This document shows, piece after piece, positions 45,232-55,836 of a DNA stretch of 64,000 nucleotides. Within the stretch, counting starts at the first letter, position 1; every line of letters begins with the position of its first letter. Both the position numbers and the translations under genes were made by a program. The notes beneath the pieces were generated by a model, which was not told where the DNA came from, searched no databases, and saw only the letters and a list, made by a program, of their open reading frames with translations. This DNA comes from Amphibalanus amphitrite (taxonomy: Eukaryota; Arthropoda; Thecostraca; Balanomorpha; Balanidae). The stretch lies in the NCBI RefSeq assembly GCF_019059575.1, contig NW_024881973.1:434001-498000 (forward strand), in the 5' to 3' direction.

Positions 45232-45819
45232 CCCACCAGCCGCTGGGGGGCATAAAGTTGCCCCCCCCCTTTACGTTTTGTGAAATATCTCCGAAACCTG
45301 ATGAGCTACGAACGTGAAACTTGGCATAGCTTCAAATGAATACCTAGGCAATGTTTGAGGAAAGTTTGGTGGTTGTAGCACCTAAGATGACGTCACAGTG
45401 ACGTCATAAAGTTTTGTCGTTTTCCGATATGGACCGTTTCTGATGACGCTGAGCATGAAACTCGACTGTAAATGAACTACAGCACCTGCTGTCATCCTAA
45501 AACATCTTACTACACTTCCATCTAGTTTCTGACCAATAATCGGCCCTTTATATTTGGTCCCATATATGATGTATCGTGAGGAATATGAGAGTCGCAAATC
45601 TATAATTTCACTTATGACGTCACTGTGACGTCATTTCAAATGGGATCGACACCAAATTTGGACACAACCTCGGCTAGGTATTCAGGAAGATGTGTGCAAA
45701 GTTTCGCTTCTCTATCTCTTCGCGTTGCGACGATATCGTCGCAGAAGTAAAGGAGGGCAACTTTATGCCCCCCCCCCCCAGCGGCCGGCGGGTGGCGCGG
45801 AGGCCCAGCGGCCGCCGGG
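45232..45819. mobile_element. TTAA-type (piggyBac-like) MITE, family VIII (short)
   Basis: The flanks are TTAA at 45,228-45,231 and 45,820-45,823. The ends are CCCACCAGCCGCTGGGG and CAGCGGCCGCCGGG, with a GGCATAAAGTTGCC-type hairpin. At 588 bp it is about half the length of the others. It lacks AGGTCA arrays but has paired TGACGTCA-type sites (45,389-45,406 and 45,615-45,634). It inserted about 100 bases downstream of the KEN exon. Confidence 0.85.
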
Positions 45820-45823
45820 TTAA

Positions 45824-46127
45824 GAAGTGTGAAGTGATTAACTTTCATATCATGCTCACTGTCTCAGCGGAATAATATGTTCTTAACAGAGCACTTTCAA
45901 TGTTTTTAGCATCTGGAATTCAAAAAGATGTCCTAATTTATTGATATCTTCACTTTCTTGATCTATCTCAATTATCTCCTTCTGTATGATAATATTTTGT
46001 TTATTTTCATGTGTTTTAGGCTGATTCTGAATTTTCCAATGTTGGGGTTGTAGTTTTGCCATTGGGGTTGTACTTATAAAAATTGGGGTTGTAGCTACAA
46101 CCACCACAGTATATAAAGTTCCGCATG
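45824..46127. other. Intron-like sequence with a TTGGGGTTGTA repeat
   Basis: AT-rich and non-coding. Between 46,043 and 46,095 TTGGGGTTGTA occurs three times, a short irregular tandem repeat. Confidence 0.6.
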
Positions 46128-46197
46128 TGTTAGGGAGTGTTTATAATGGCTTTCGTGCAAAAACAGCGCCTTTCAATTTTCGCCCATTGACTTTTAA

Positions 46198-47353
46198 CTC
46201 GCGCCCCAGTGTCAGTCTGGATTTTCCACGACCTGGTGTGTGTGGGGGGGGGGTGTTTGAACACCCCCCTTCTAACTCGGCTCCTGGGCCACGTAGCGAC
46301 ATGCGGTAAGCGGCAATCGAAAGAACGTCAAAAAATAAGGACGAAAACACTTCGGCCATTTTTTGGGTCAGGTCAAAGGTCAGGTCACCAGAGGTCACCA
46401 AATGTAAAATGTTGACTATTTCAACATTTTGGAAACTGCAAACGGCTATCTCGGGAATCGATAGAGCTACAGCGCCGCGGAAAAGCGCATTCGATAGCCC
46501 TTTTACAGACCTTTCTGAATAATGCTTTCAGATTTGACCTCAGGTCAACGGTTTAGCCTCCAGAGGGCAAAAACTCCAAAAATAGCCGTTTTTACGAAAA
46601 TCGGTTTTTCGGCGATAACTTTTGACTCAAAAGAGCCATGACATTACTTTTGCCAGCATCGTGTTCCTCTTGTCGACACGCGTCGAATGAACTATAATTT
46701 GACCTTGAAAGGTCAACTTCAAAATTTGACCTCAGGTCAAGGTCATGACCTGACCGGAAAAGGTCATGTTGCATATCAGTCGATCCGCAACGTCGAGCCG
46801 AACACATCTAAGGCGTTTTTAGCGCACTAGCACGCCTCTATCAGAAGTTATTAGCAAAAAACTGCTAGATTCTGTTCGTGACCTGATATGACCTCGGGGA
46901 CATAACGAGGGGTCACAGTTGCCATTTTCCGGTTCAGTGTGTCAATTCTACCTACATCTCGATGTTTGAGAGTGTCTAGAAAAGCGTTCGTGCAAAACAG
47001 ACGCTTTTCAATTTTCTCCCATTGACTTATAATGGAGAGGCCGCAAAATTGACCTGACCTTAGGTCACCGATATCAAAATTCCGAGATATACCATTTATA
47101 GATACTGTTACCCTCATCAATCGCTAAAAGTTTCAAGGTGATCAGTCACTCTGTGTAGCTATGGCAGACATTCAAACTTTTTATGAGGTGAGGTCACTTC
47201 AAGTGACCTGGTGACCTGACCTTTAATGACCTTGGTCTGAAATTTTACAACATGTGTAGAATTGATGTATGATTGGGGAGCGCCGCCGTTTTTGAGATAT
47301 TCGCGAAAAACCGCAAGAGGGGGTGTTCAAACACCCCCACACTTGGGCGCGGG
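46198..47353. mobile_element. TTAA-type (piggyBac-like) MITE, family V copy 3, nested in copy 4
   Basis: The ends are CTCGCGCCCCAGTG and ACTTGGGCGCGGG with GTGTTTGAACAC-type hairpins. TTAA is present on the left (46,194-46,197), but the right flank reads TGGA, so the duplication has decayed or the insertion was irregular. The target lies in the CCATTGACTTATAATGG block of copy 4. Confidence 0.75.
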
Positions 47354-47432
47354 TGGAGAGGACGCAAAATTGACCTGACCTTAGGTCATCGAAATCAAAA
47401 TTTTGAGATATACATGTTTTACATACTATTAC

Positions 47433-47662
47433 GCCCACGCTCAGGAAGTTCTTGTTAGAACACCAGCGTGAGCCCCAGCATGTCAACCATGGAATGTGAT
47501 GCTACATTCTGCGATGATGTAGTGTTGTTCATGTTAGCATGTGTCAAGTATGTGCGTTATGTAGTCTCGTTTCCCCAGTCCATTGCTATATGATGACACG
47601 AGCATGTAATAGCCTCTTGTTTTGACGGAATTGCTCACGATGTAAAATAAATAAATAAATAA
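47433..47662 (+). mobile_element. Short retroposed fragment with (AAAT)n tail
   Basis: About 230 bases ending in TGTAAAATAAATAAATAAAT and flanked by the 5-bp repeat ATTAC (47,428-47,432 and 47,663-47,667), inside family V copy 4, whose other copies lack it. The tail and short duplication fit a 5'-truncated LINE (RTE-like tail) or a SINE. No tRNA-type promoter boxes were seen. Confidence 0.6.
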
Positions 47663-47933
47663 ATTACTCTTAGCAATCGCTGAAAGTTTCAATGCGATCG
47701 GTCACTCGGTGTAGCTATGGCAGACATTGAAACTTTTTATGAGGTGGGGTCACTTCAAGTGACCTGGTGATCTGACCTTGAATGACCTTGGTCTGAAATT
47801 TTTACATGTGTAGAATTGATGCATGATAAGGTGTGCCAAAAACGGCGGCACTCCGCGCCGCCGTTTTTGAGACATTTACGAAAAACCACAGGGGGGTGTT
47901 AAAACACCCCCCCCCCAGCAGGGCGAGAGTTAA

Positions 47934-48481
47934 AATAGTGCAGTACACTTTCGGAGCGTCTCCTCCACGAATTACACAGCTCTCTAGTGCCATTTTGGAT
48001 CACGGAACACGGGACAGATCGTGATCGAGTTTGGACGGATCACGTGACCACCTCCTCCCCTCCCCTTTACTCCCGTCCCCTTCCCCAGTGGAGCCTTCCA
48101 TCTAATCGCGCCCCAGGCGGTCGGCTCGGTCCGACCCTCACTGGTCGAGCCATGTGGCCGCCTGAATTTGTGCCGGGTGCAAAACTGGAGCAGTAACTAG
48201 CGCCGGAACTAGTAACCAGCACGACCATCGTTAAATGGCAGGAGTGAATGGAATAAGCGGTTCCAGGTTTCAGGAGTGGGGCAGGAAATAGCGCGAAAAA
48301 CAATGTTTTGCTGATACAGCCATAACAAGCTGATTGAATTAGGAGAGCACCACAACAGGTTAAAGTCCTTCAAATGGCGGTTATAATAAGCACACAATGA
48401 TTTCCCAATTCGCCTTCAACGGTGTCACAGGCCAAGAATACGCTTAAATACTAGTGTATATAGAAGCAACTGCGGATCCCT
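47934..48481. other. Unrecognised sequence
   Basis: Moderately GC-rich (48,050-48,180) and then AT-rich. Short reading frames on both strands show no domain. It may be host intron. Confidence 0.4.
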
Positions 48482-48831
48482 GTACGACCTCTTCGCCGTT
48501 TCGCCCCTAATGGAGCTAGCGCCTCGCTGAAAAAAAAAACGAGCATGAAAACCATTACGAGACGCAGCGATTGGTACCCGATTACTCAGGTCAATCGGTG
48601 GCTTATGTCAGGTCAAGTGGCATATTAGTCACGTTTTTTGTAAATAACTTCGCAAAATATGGCCACAGAGCTGCGTTTTTTGAATCATCGTGTTCGCCAA
48701 GCTCAGGCGCGTCGAATAGTGTAGGTAGGGGAAGTTGGGGCAATGCCGGAGTTGGGGCAAAGCCGAAATTCGAGATATTTCGAAAACCGTAAGACATGGA
48801 TGCCACCTGTCAGTGATGCTCTGAAGCTTAA

Positions 48832-49772
48832 CCCTAGAACGCCTAGGGGGGGGGGTTGTATCAACCCCCCCCCTGAGGTTTTTCGGAAATAGTGCAAAAA
48901 CGGCGGCGCGCAGCGCCGCCAAATTTTGGGTACCTTATGGGGCAACCTTTGCGCATCTTTTGCCGAAAAAAAATTGATCGGGTCATGTCAGGTCACGGAG
49001 TTATGACGTCATAAGAGGTACAGCCTCCGGCCGGATTTTCACAAACTGAGTGCCAACGCCCGAGGTTTCCTGCCGGTGGTACGGACATCGGTTGATGGAT
49101 CGTGATGAAACTTCCCATGCATGTTGGGGCAAGTATTGGCTATCATATGGTATAAGAAATTTGACCGGGTCAGGTCAGGTCACGGAGCTATGACGTCACA
49201 AGAGGAACAGCGTCCGGTACTATTTTTGAAAAGCGCCCGAACCACTATTTTGCTAATTCTTGTCACCTCAATGGGAATATGCAGCAATATTAGCTTCTAC
49301 AGGGAGCAAATGGACCTCCCAAATCCAAAAATACAATCAGATTTCAAAAATTTAAATTTTGATTTTTCGAATTTCTGCCGCCGACTGTGACCTTGCCGAC
49401 TTCCGGCGCTCCCAACGCGCCATTTTTAGAGCTAGGGAAACGAAATACATACCAAACGATAGAGAATTGATCAAGGAACACGATAGTGAAGGTTTCAAGT
49501 CGATATCTCCCACCGTTTTGCCGCAATCGCCGCCGAAAGTTGAAAAAAGTCTATTTTTCCGAAAATTTGACCTTTGACCGGTCAAAAGTAGGTCAAATGT
49601 TGACCTAGGACCAAAAAATATACCACCAATCGCGAGATCTCGGCGAGAGCAATCCGTTGGTCTTTTCCGCTAAGCTCTACGACCTTCCGTTTCGAAACGC
49701 CAGGGGGGGGGTCGTAACAACCCCCCCCCCCTGGTCGTTCGTGTTATGAGAAATGGCCTGGTCGTGCGAGGG
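48832..49772. mobile_element. TTAA-type (piggyBac-like) MITE, family II copy 4, intact reference copy
   Basis: The flanks are TTAA at 48,828-48,831 and 49,773-49,776. The left end, CCCTAGAACGCC, resembles the published piggyBac tip, which begins CCCTAGAAAG; the right end is GTGCGAGGG. At 941 bp it is the only uninterrupted copy of this pairing of ends, and it shows the empty site (CGAAATAC, 49,440-49,450) used by element H in copy 2. Confidence 0.9.
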
Positions 49773-50250
49773 TTAAGTGACTACAATTATCGCATGTTTG
49801 TTACGAGTCGTCATTCAGAATACTTCGGCTGTGAGGGCGCCAAGAGCGTTTTCGAGGTATGCGTTCCTTCTACTACATGCGCCTTTGAAGCTGCATTTCT
49901 TGCTCATTATCCTACCGTTTGTCTGGCCAATTCGGTCAAGTAATCTTCAGCATGTCTTTGCATAAGTGTGCTGCCTATTTGAAATTTATACGGCACGTTG
50001 AAAAGTTATGGGCCTGCAAATGAAAGTATGGCTGGCTGGGGTAATGCCGAAAACGTGCAATTACGCACGTTAAAGCACGCTACGTGGACTTTACTGCTGT
50101 AGAATAGCAACGCCAATTTTTAGTCACACAAATTACACTTTCAACCGACACAACGGCCTGTTACCTATAAGGAATTATTTACCTGGCATTTTCTTATTAT
50201 ATCACACAATTATAACATCCAGTGTGCACCAAGCGTCCTCAAGCTCTTAA

Positions 50251-51279
50251 CCCTCGCCGGCCGAGGGGGGGGGGCGGGTGCCGCCCCCCCATAGGGTTTT
50301 TTTCGCGATAGCTCCGAACACGCTGGCGATAGAGAGCTGAAACTTGGCATACCTGACCTTTGATCCAAGTCGGATCTTTTGACACCAACCGCATTTTTGG
50401 GTCAGGTCAGGTCACTGACCTATGACGTCATAAGTGAACCTCTGCACGGTCTTCAGATGTCGCAACTTCGCAACGCCCTCACTGCCAGAGGAGATGTCAC
50501 AGGGAAATGAAACTTGCAGGATCTAGTATCCATTATGAGTCCCACAACTTGTATATCTCGGATTTTTCCTAAAGGTCATATGAGGTCAGGTCATTTTCGT
50601 GACCTCACCATTATAAGTCAATGGGGAAAAATGAAAACTGCTATTCTGGCGCCGGGAACGATCTCCAACTATCTCAAGCACACAGAATCGTGATTTGATG
50701 CACTCCTTGCAAGGTTACATGCGTCACTTTTGCAATGTTGACCTTGCGTGACGTCATTTATGACGTCATCAAGGTCATATTAGTTTTTCGTCAATAACTC
50801 TTGATCAAATTGAGCTAGCGAGTCGGGAAAGCCACCAATGGACTCAGGAAGACCTGCCGAATCGAATGATATGCGACATGACCTCTTTCGACCAGCTTCG
50901 TGACCTGGGGGTGCTGACCTGACCTTGACCTGAGGTCAACACCCCAAGTTGACCTGACCCGGACAAAAAGTATATCATTCGACGCGCCTGAGCGAGACGA
51001 ACACGATGCTGCCAAAATCGGCGCTCTGCGGCCGTTTTTTGCGAAGTTATTCACCAAACACTGAACCGTACCTTGGGGCACTTGACCTGACCTCAGAGGT
51101 CACCGGTTGACCTAGGACCTTAAAATCGGGTACCAATCTCTGCGTCTCGTAACGGCGCACACGCTCGTTTTTTCCGCGACGCGCTAGCTCCATCAGGGGC
51201 GAAACGGCGAGGGGGGGGGTCGTACCCGCCCCCCCCCTCGGCCGGCGTGTATGTAGAAAACCAATAGGTCCGGCGAGGG
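50251..51279. mobile_element. TTAA-type (piggyBac-like) MITE, family III copy 3
   Basis: The flanks are TTAA at 50,247-50,250 and 51,280-51,283. The ends are CCCTCGCCGGCCG and GGTCCGGCGAGGG. It is in the same direction as copy 2. It is inserted in element J and is non-coding. Confidence 0.9.
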
Positions 51280-51904
51280 TTAAAACGCTTGTCAGCTTTG
51301 ATAAATTCTGGATAAATTTTGAGATAAAGTGGCAAAACATCAATGTCGGCATTCCCCGTAGATCATTTCTCACATTTTCGGCTTTCCCCGCAGTCCGGGG
51401 CAACGCCGAAAAAATCACTTCTTTGATATTTTTAGTTTGTGCGCTTAACGGTATGCGAATTCATCAAATGCGCCTGGTATGTTTGAAAGGCAAAAGACTG
51501 GCCTCTCGAATGACGCCAACAAGAATAGCTTATGTTGTCTACCTTGCGTGCTACGGGCGGCGTATATTCGGATGCAGTATGAGCAGAGCATGGGTCCCGA
51601 AAAATTCCTCAGAAACTAGAGAAATTCTCGGACACACACGACGGGTACCATATGAATGCGGGTGAGACTAAATGCTTACTTCGAAATTTAAGCTGCGTTG
51701 CGGCATTGGCGATTGTGTGCGGCGTGTATGCCGCATGATTAGTAAGCGGCGACCACTAAATTAAAAACTCAATAGCTTTGACCTGTTTTCAATGGATAAC
51801 ACTGCATACCAAAAATGTCCATCGCTCTCGTCATAGGATATTTAGATTTAAATAACTAACTTATCTACATCATCGTTTTGAACCAAATTAATACTTTCAA
51901 CTTG

Positions 51905-52126
51905 ACCCTCGCCCGTATAGGTGTTTTTTTTCCAGCCGCGAACGTATAAGGTATAACCCCTTGCCGTTTCGCTCCTGATCAAGCTAGAGCTTCGCAGAAA
52001 AAAACAGCGTGTTGCCCGTGACGAGAGGAAGCCGATGATACCCAATTTTAAGGTCCTAGGTCATCGGTTGACCTTCCAGGTCAGGTCAATGACCCAAAAG
52101 GCAGGAAAATTGGGACCTGTTAGAAC
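51905..52126. mobile_element. TTAA-type (piggyBac-like) element, family IV copy 2, fragment
   Basis: The tip is CCCTCGCCCGTATAGG after TTGA (51,901-51,904). The sequence then matches 1-170 of the window and stops near 52,126. There is no right end. Confidence 0.75.
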
Positions 52127-52245
52127 GTTGGACGTGGTGAACGTGGGACCTGAAGGCTGAAAAAGTTGCACCTCTATGTAACATGTGGGTTCGATATACT
52201 GTGTGACGTTCCAAGAACTATTTGGGAAAAGTTGCACCTCCGGAA

Positions 52246-52436
52246 AGCGGACGGACGGACGGAGAGACGGATGGACGGACGAAGAGACTGATGACGGACG
52301 GACGGAGAGAGTGACTGATGAACGGACGGATGGAGAAACGGACGAACTGAGAGACGGAAGGGCGGACGGACGGACGGACTGAGAGACGGAAGGGCGGGCG
52401 AACGGACGGAGAGACGGACAAAGAGATGGACAGACG

Positions 52437-52520
<84 letters not shown>
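52246..52520. repeat. Microsatellite: GGAC-rich then (GA)n
   Basis: ACGG/GGAC-rich irregular repeats run from 52,246 to about 52,438 and pass into a (GA)n run of about 80 bases (52,438-52,520). Serine/leucine- and arginine-rich frames here are repeat translations. Confidence 0.95.
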
Positions 52521-52523
<3 letters not shown>

Positions 52524-53698
52524 AGGGTGGTGAGAGAAAGGAGGATCAGATGAAGGAAAAGACTTAGAGATATGGATATTACACTTGTCAGAGACTCGGG
52601 GAGGACGGGAAGGAGACTGATACCTAAAGAGAGGAAAGATGATCGTGAGCAAGGGGTTTGGGAGATAGGTAAGGAGACAGGGGAAAATGAGATTTTATTG
52701 CTCCGGTCCCAATAACACTTCCCAAAATAAAATATAATTGGTCGTAATTATCGAATAAGAATCGGAAATTGTCAATTGAACGTCTGATTTGCTTACATCG
52801 ATCCGCCCTATACCCTGTTTGACATGTTTGCACCAAAGCCAACTTGCAGGCTATATGTACATCGAGCCAGTGGTATATACTATGCAATAAATACATCTCT
52901 CCCGGTGGTATACCTGCATAGAGCCGAGACCTCCGGCTGTATTTTCCCACGATCAGCCGGATTGCAAAGCCGTGTATTTTTCGTCCGTTGCAGGCGGCCG
53001 GCGCAATCTCCGTGAAAGAAGCGCTCCAGTGACAAAAGCACGAGCAGATCGCCTAAATGCCGGTGGCCGCGAGAATTTCTCTAGTTCTGAAGAATTTTTC
53101 GGGACCCATGCTCTACTAATACTGCATCCGAATATACGCCTACGGGCGTCAGAAAAAAAGTATTCGGCGTTCCCCCAACTTCCCCTACTATTTGTTCGGA
53201 TAAGGTCAACTTAAGTTGTTGAGCTCATGTCAAGGTCAGGTCAGAGCCCCTCAGGTCACGAAGCTGGTCGAATGAGGTAATATTGCATATCATTCGATTT
53301 GAGAGGTCTGTCCGAGTCCAATGGTGGCTTTTCCGAATCTCTAGCTCAATTCGATCGGGAGTTATTGATGATTAACTCTGATGACCCTAGTGACGTCATA
53401 AATGACGTCACGAAAGGTCAACAGTGCAAAAGTAAATTATCGGAACTTGTAAGCAGTTCAAGTTCCGATATCTTATTCTTATTTTGTTAAGCACAATCTT
53501 ATTTGCTTGAGATAGTGTCAGAACATCCCCGGCGCCAAAATAAGTTTCCATGTTTCTCATTGATTTATAATGTTGAGGTCACGTGACCGACCTGACCTTA
53601 TGTGACCTTTAGGAAAAAATCCGAGATATACAAGTTTTGCGACTTCTGGAGGATACTAAACCCTGCAGGTTTCCTCTCTCTGTAAAAGTTCCTCTGGC

Positions 53699-55558
53699 AC
53701 TGTTCTAAAAATTAGATTTAATGGACATTTTGAAAGTGATCTGAGCCATTGTGTTGTAACTTTATGAATGACCATCCAGCTTGTGATGATATTGTAGCAC
53801 GCTACATCTTGAACATTTAACGTATATCTTTTCGGCACGGCTCGGTCCGGCAGTCCCTCTCCCTCGCAGTCATGCCACACGCCTAACCTCGCTTTCCCCT
53901 CCCCCAATCCCCCCAGTTCCCTTAATCTATCACTGTCCGCACAGAATAGGCAGCCGTTAAACTCCCATTAAGACGCGCGCTTTTGGAGACAGCTACCGCA
54001 GGATGAACGATTCGAATCCCAACAAGTAACAGCTGGATCAGTAACACTGTCAACAGCTCGTGGACCCACGCCGAGGACAGATAACGGCTGGGAGCGCTGG
54101 ATCAGCAAGATACGTCATCAGATCATGGAGCAGTGTAAAGGATGGATGCCGGATGGAGCACACAGCCTCCTTTGTCGGGGTACAACAACCCAGGGTGAGT
54201 GACCCGGCAGAACGCCTTGAAGGTGACCTCCACAACAAGCCGCAAGCAATGACCTGTAGTTCCAGATTTCGCGACTGAATAAAAGAGGCAGCACGCTACG
54301 GCCACACCCCGCAACCACAAGGCCTGGCGGGAAAGGTCAGCAGCGAAGAGGGGGGTGCTAGCCAGCTGACGATGGGGACACGCCCAAGGTACTAGTTGCC
54401 AGAGCTACCGCCAACCGAAGGGGGCAGCACTATCCAGACGCGAGAAAGGTTGACAACAAAGGATGTATGATTCTGGGAGATAAAACCATTTTGACGGAAG
54501 ATCGGACGGAGGGGTAGCTCCTAAAGTAATCAGCCAATACAGTAGCCGCGGGAGAAATGACTGACAAATATGGGGCTTGTGGCAAATGCAGGCTTGAATT
54601 CCAAGGGCTAGAGTCACCGTCAGGTTAATAGCAAAATACAACCAAGAAAATGGAGCAGCCGGCCATGAACAATGTCTGCAAATCCCAAGCCTGGAGACTA
54701 AGCAAGAGGACGTCGGGAAAACAGTTATACCAGCTCAGCGCAACGGTCGTATCGGAAACAGCAATACGGAATACACCGATTCGCCAAAATCTAAGATGAA
54801 GGCTAAGATACGAAGTGTCGTCTCCTGAGTATATTGTAAGTGGCTGGAACAAAGAAACGCTGTTGAGGCTAACTAAAGCTGTTATGGGATTCAACCCAAT
54901 TCAAGCAAACAACGACGAGCTATATGGAATGTGATAAGATGTTTAGCTACCGAGGTATTTGGATAACCAGAGGAAAAGAAGGCTGCTGCGGGCAGATACG
55001 CAGTCGATATAAGAATGAAAGTGGTTGAGGATAAAGAAACGGCACGACAGAGCTAATTCACACTTTTATCAATGTTCTTATATCCTACACATCGATGAAC
55101 CGACTGGTAAAACTCCCAATATGAAGATGGTGAGCGGCCAAGTGAAAACGCACGGGAGTAACAAAGACACCCTGGGTGCAATGACTCCGAGGTCGGCTCA
55201 GGGCGTGGCAGCCCCTCGAGCTATAAAAGGTGCACGATTCACCCCGGAGACACTGTCTGCAGCCGGAGCCGGAGACGCCATCTGGAGGCCGCCGTCGGTC
55301 CGGGGTCACCCGCGGGAAGCCTCTTCAGTTCGACCGACCAGAGCCGGAGGACAACCGCCGACGCTTGTGACCACACTGAGAAGCGGAAGCGCAGAGAAAC
55401 TCCAGAATGATGAGTGTTGTTGAAAAGTCTGCTCAATCCCTGATCCTTCCCCCCCTCTGCCCAGCTTGCCGTGCCGTGACGACTGCCAAACATTTTCGGT
55501 TGCCATAAAATGCACTCTCAATTGGAATTGGAAAACTTAAATTACTTTGAACTTATTG
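53699..55558. other. Unrecognised sequence
   Basis: Mixed composition with no protein domain identified. A TATA-like GCTATAAAAGG lies at about 55,219-55,229, followed by a CpG-rich stretch and a 132-codon plus-strand frame (55,025-55,423) without a recognised family. It could be a promoter or a decayed element, but neither is shown. Confidence 0.4.
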
Positions 55559-55566
55559 GTCCAGAC

Positions 55567-55828
55567 TAGAGATGTCAATCGGATACCAACTTTTTGGTAT
55601 ACCGATACCAAACCGATACCAACTTGGTATTTGGTATTTCAATCGTAATGTGTTTGGTATTTTGTTGGTATCATAAGCCCTCACTAATGTATTAGAGGCT
55701 AAGAAATCGGTAAAAAGTTGGTATTTTCCTCAGTTTCCCAAGTTGGTTTGGTTTCGGTATTCTCCCGTGGTTTTAGTTGGTATTTGGTTTGGTATCGGTA
55801 TTCCGATTTTCCGTGATTGACATCACTA
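55567..55828. mobile_element. hAT-type MITE, 262 bp, made of TTGGTAT/ATACCAA repeats
   Basis: The ends are TAGAGATGTCAATC and the complement of TAGTGATGTCAATC. The flanks are a perfect 8-bp duplication, GTCCAGAC (55,559-55,566; 55,829-55,836). TAG(A/T)GATG ends resemble the Ac-type hAT tip TAGGGATG. The interior is dominated by repeated TTGGTAT and its complement, so it can fold extensively. It is non-coding. Confidence 0.85.
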
Positions 55829-55836
55829 GTCCAGAC

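Larger units (their letters stand above)
46128..47929. mobile_element. TTAA-type (piggyBac-like) MITE, family V copy 4, truncated and twice interrupted
   Basis: Family V inner sequence begins abruptly at about 46,128, resumes at 47,354 and ends in a GTGTT-core hairpin and GGGCGAGAG before TTAA (47,930-47,933). Its left end is missing. It is interrupted by family V copy 3 (46,198-47,353) and by a short tailed insertion (47,433-47,662). Confidence 0.8.
48724..53188. mobile_element. TA-flanked element J with GGTAGGGGAAGTTGGGG ends
   Basis: The left end is GGTAGGGGAAGTTGGGGCAA and the right end is the complement of GTAGGGGAAGTTGGGGG. The flanks are TA (48,722-48,723; 53,189-53,190) inside a family III element. 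The motif TTGGGGCAA..GCCG recurs inside near 48,750, 50,040 and 51,395. It contains two TTAA elements, a family IV fragment and a microsatellite. An additional inner inverted repeat joins 51,555-51,632 with 53,077-53,150. A TA duplication suits Tc1/mariner/pogo types, but no transposase was seen. Confidence 0.7.
48482..53698. mobile_element. TTAA-type (piggyBac-like) MITE, family III copy 4, truncated and split by element J
   Basis: Family III sequence runs 48,482-48,723 (starting with GTACGACC near the former left hairpin) and resumes at 53,189-53,698, where it stops within the sequence CTCTGGCA; both outer tips are lost. It keeps TGACGTCA sites (53,393; 53,404) and AGGTCA motifs. Element J (48,724-53,188) lies between the parts. 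Confidence 0.75.

Noticed and set aside
52218-52652. A 144-codon Ser/Leu-rich frame
   Set aside because: It is the translation of the GGAC-rich and (GA)n microsatellite.
53990-54030. B-box-like GATTCGAATCCC at about 54,008 as a second tRNA or SINE
   Set aside because: No A-box or anticodon arm lies at the required distance.
55219-55229. TATA box with a downstream CpG-rich stretch as a promoter
   Set aside because: A single TATAAAAGG without a supported gene downstream is weak; kept only as a remark.
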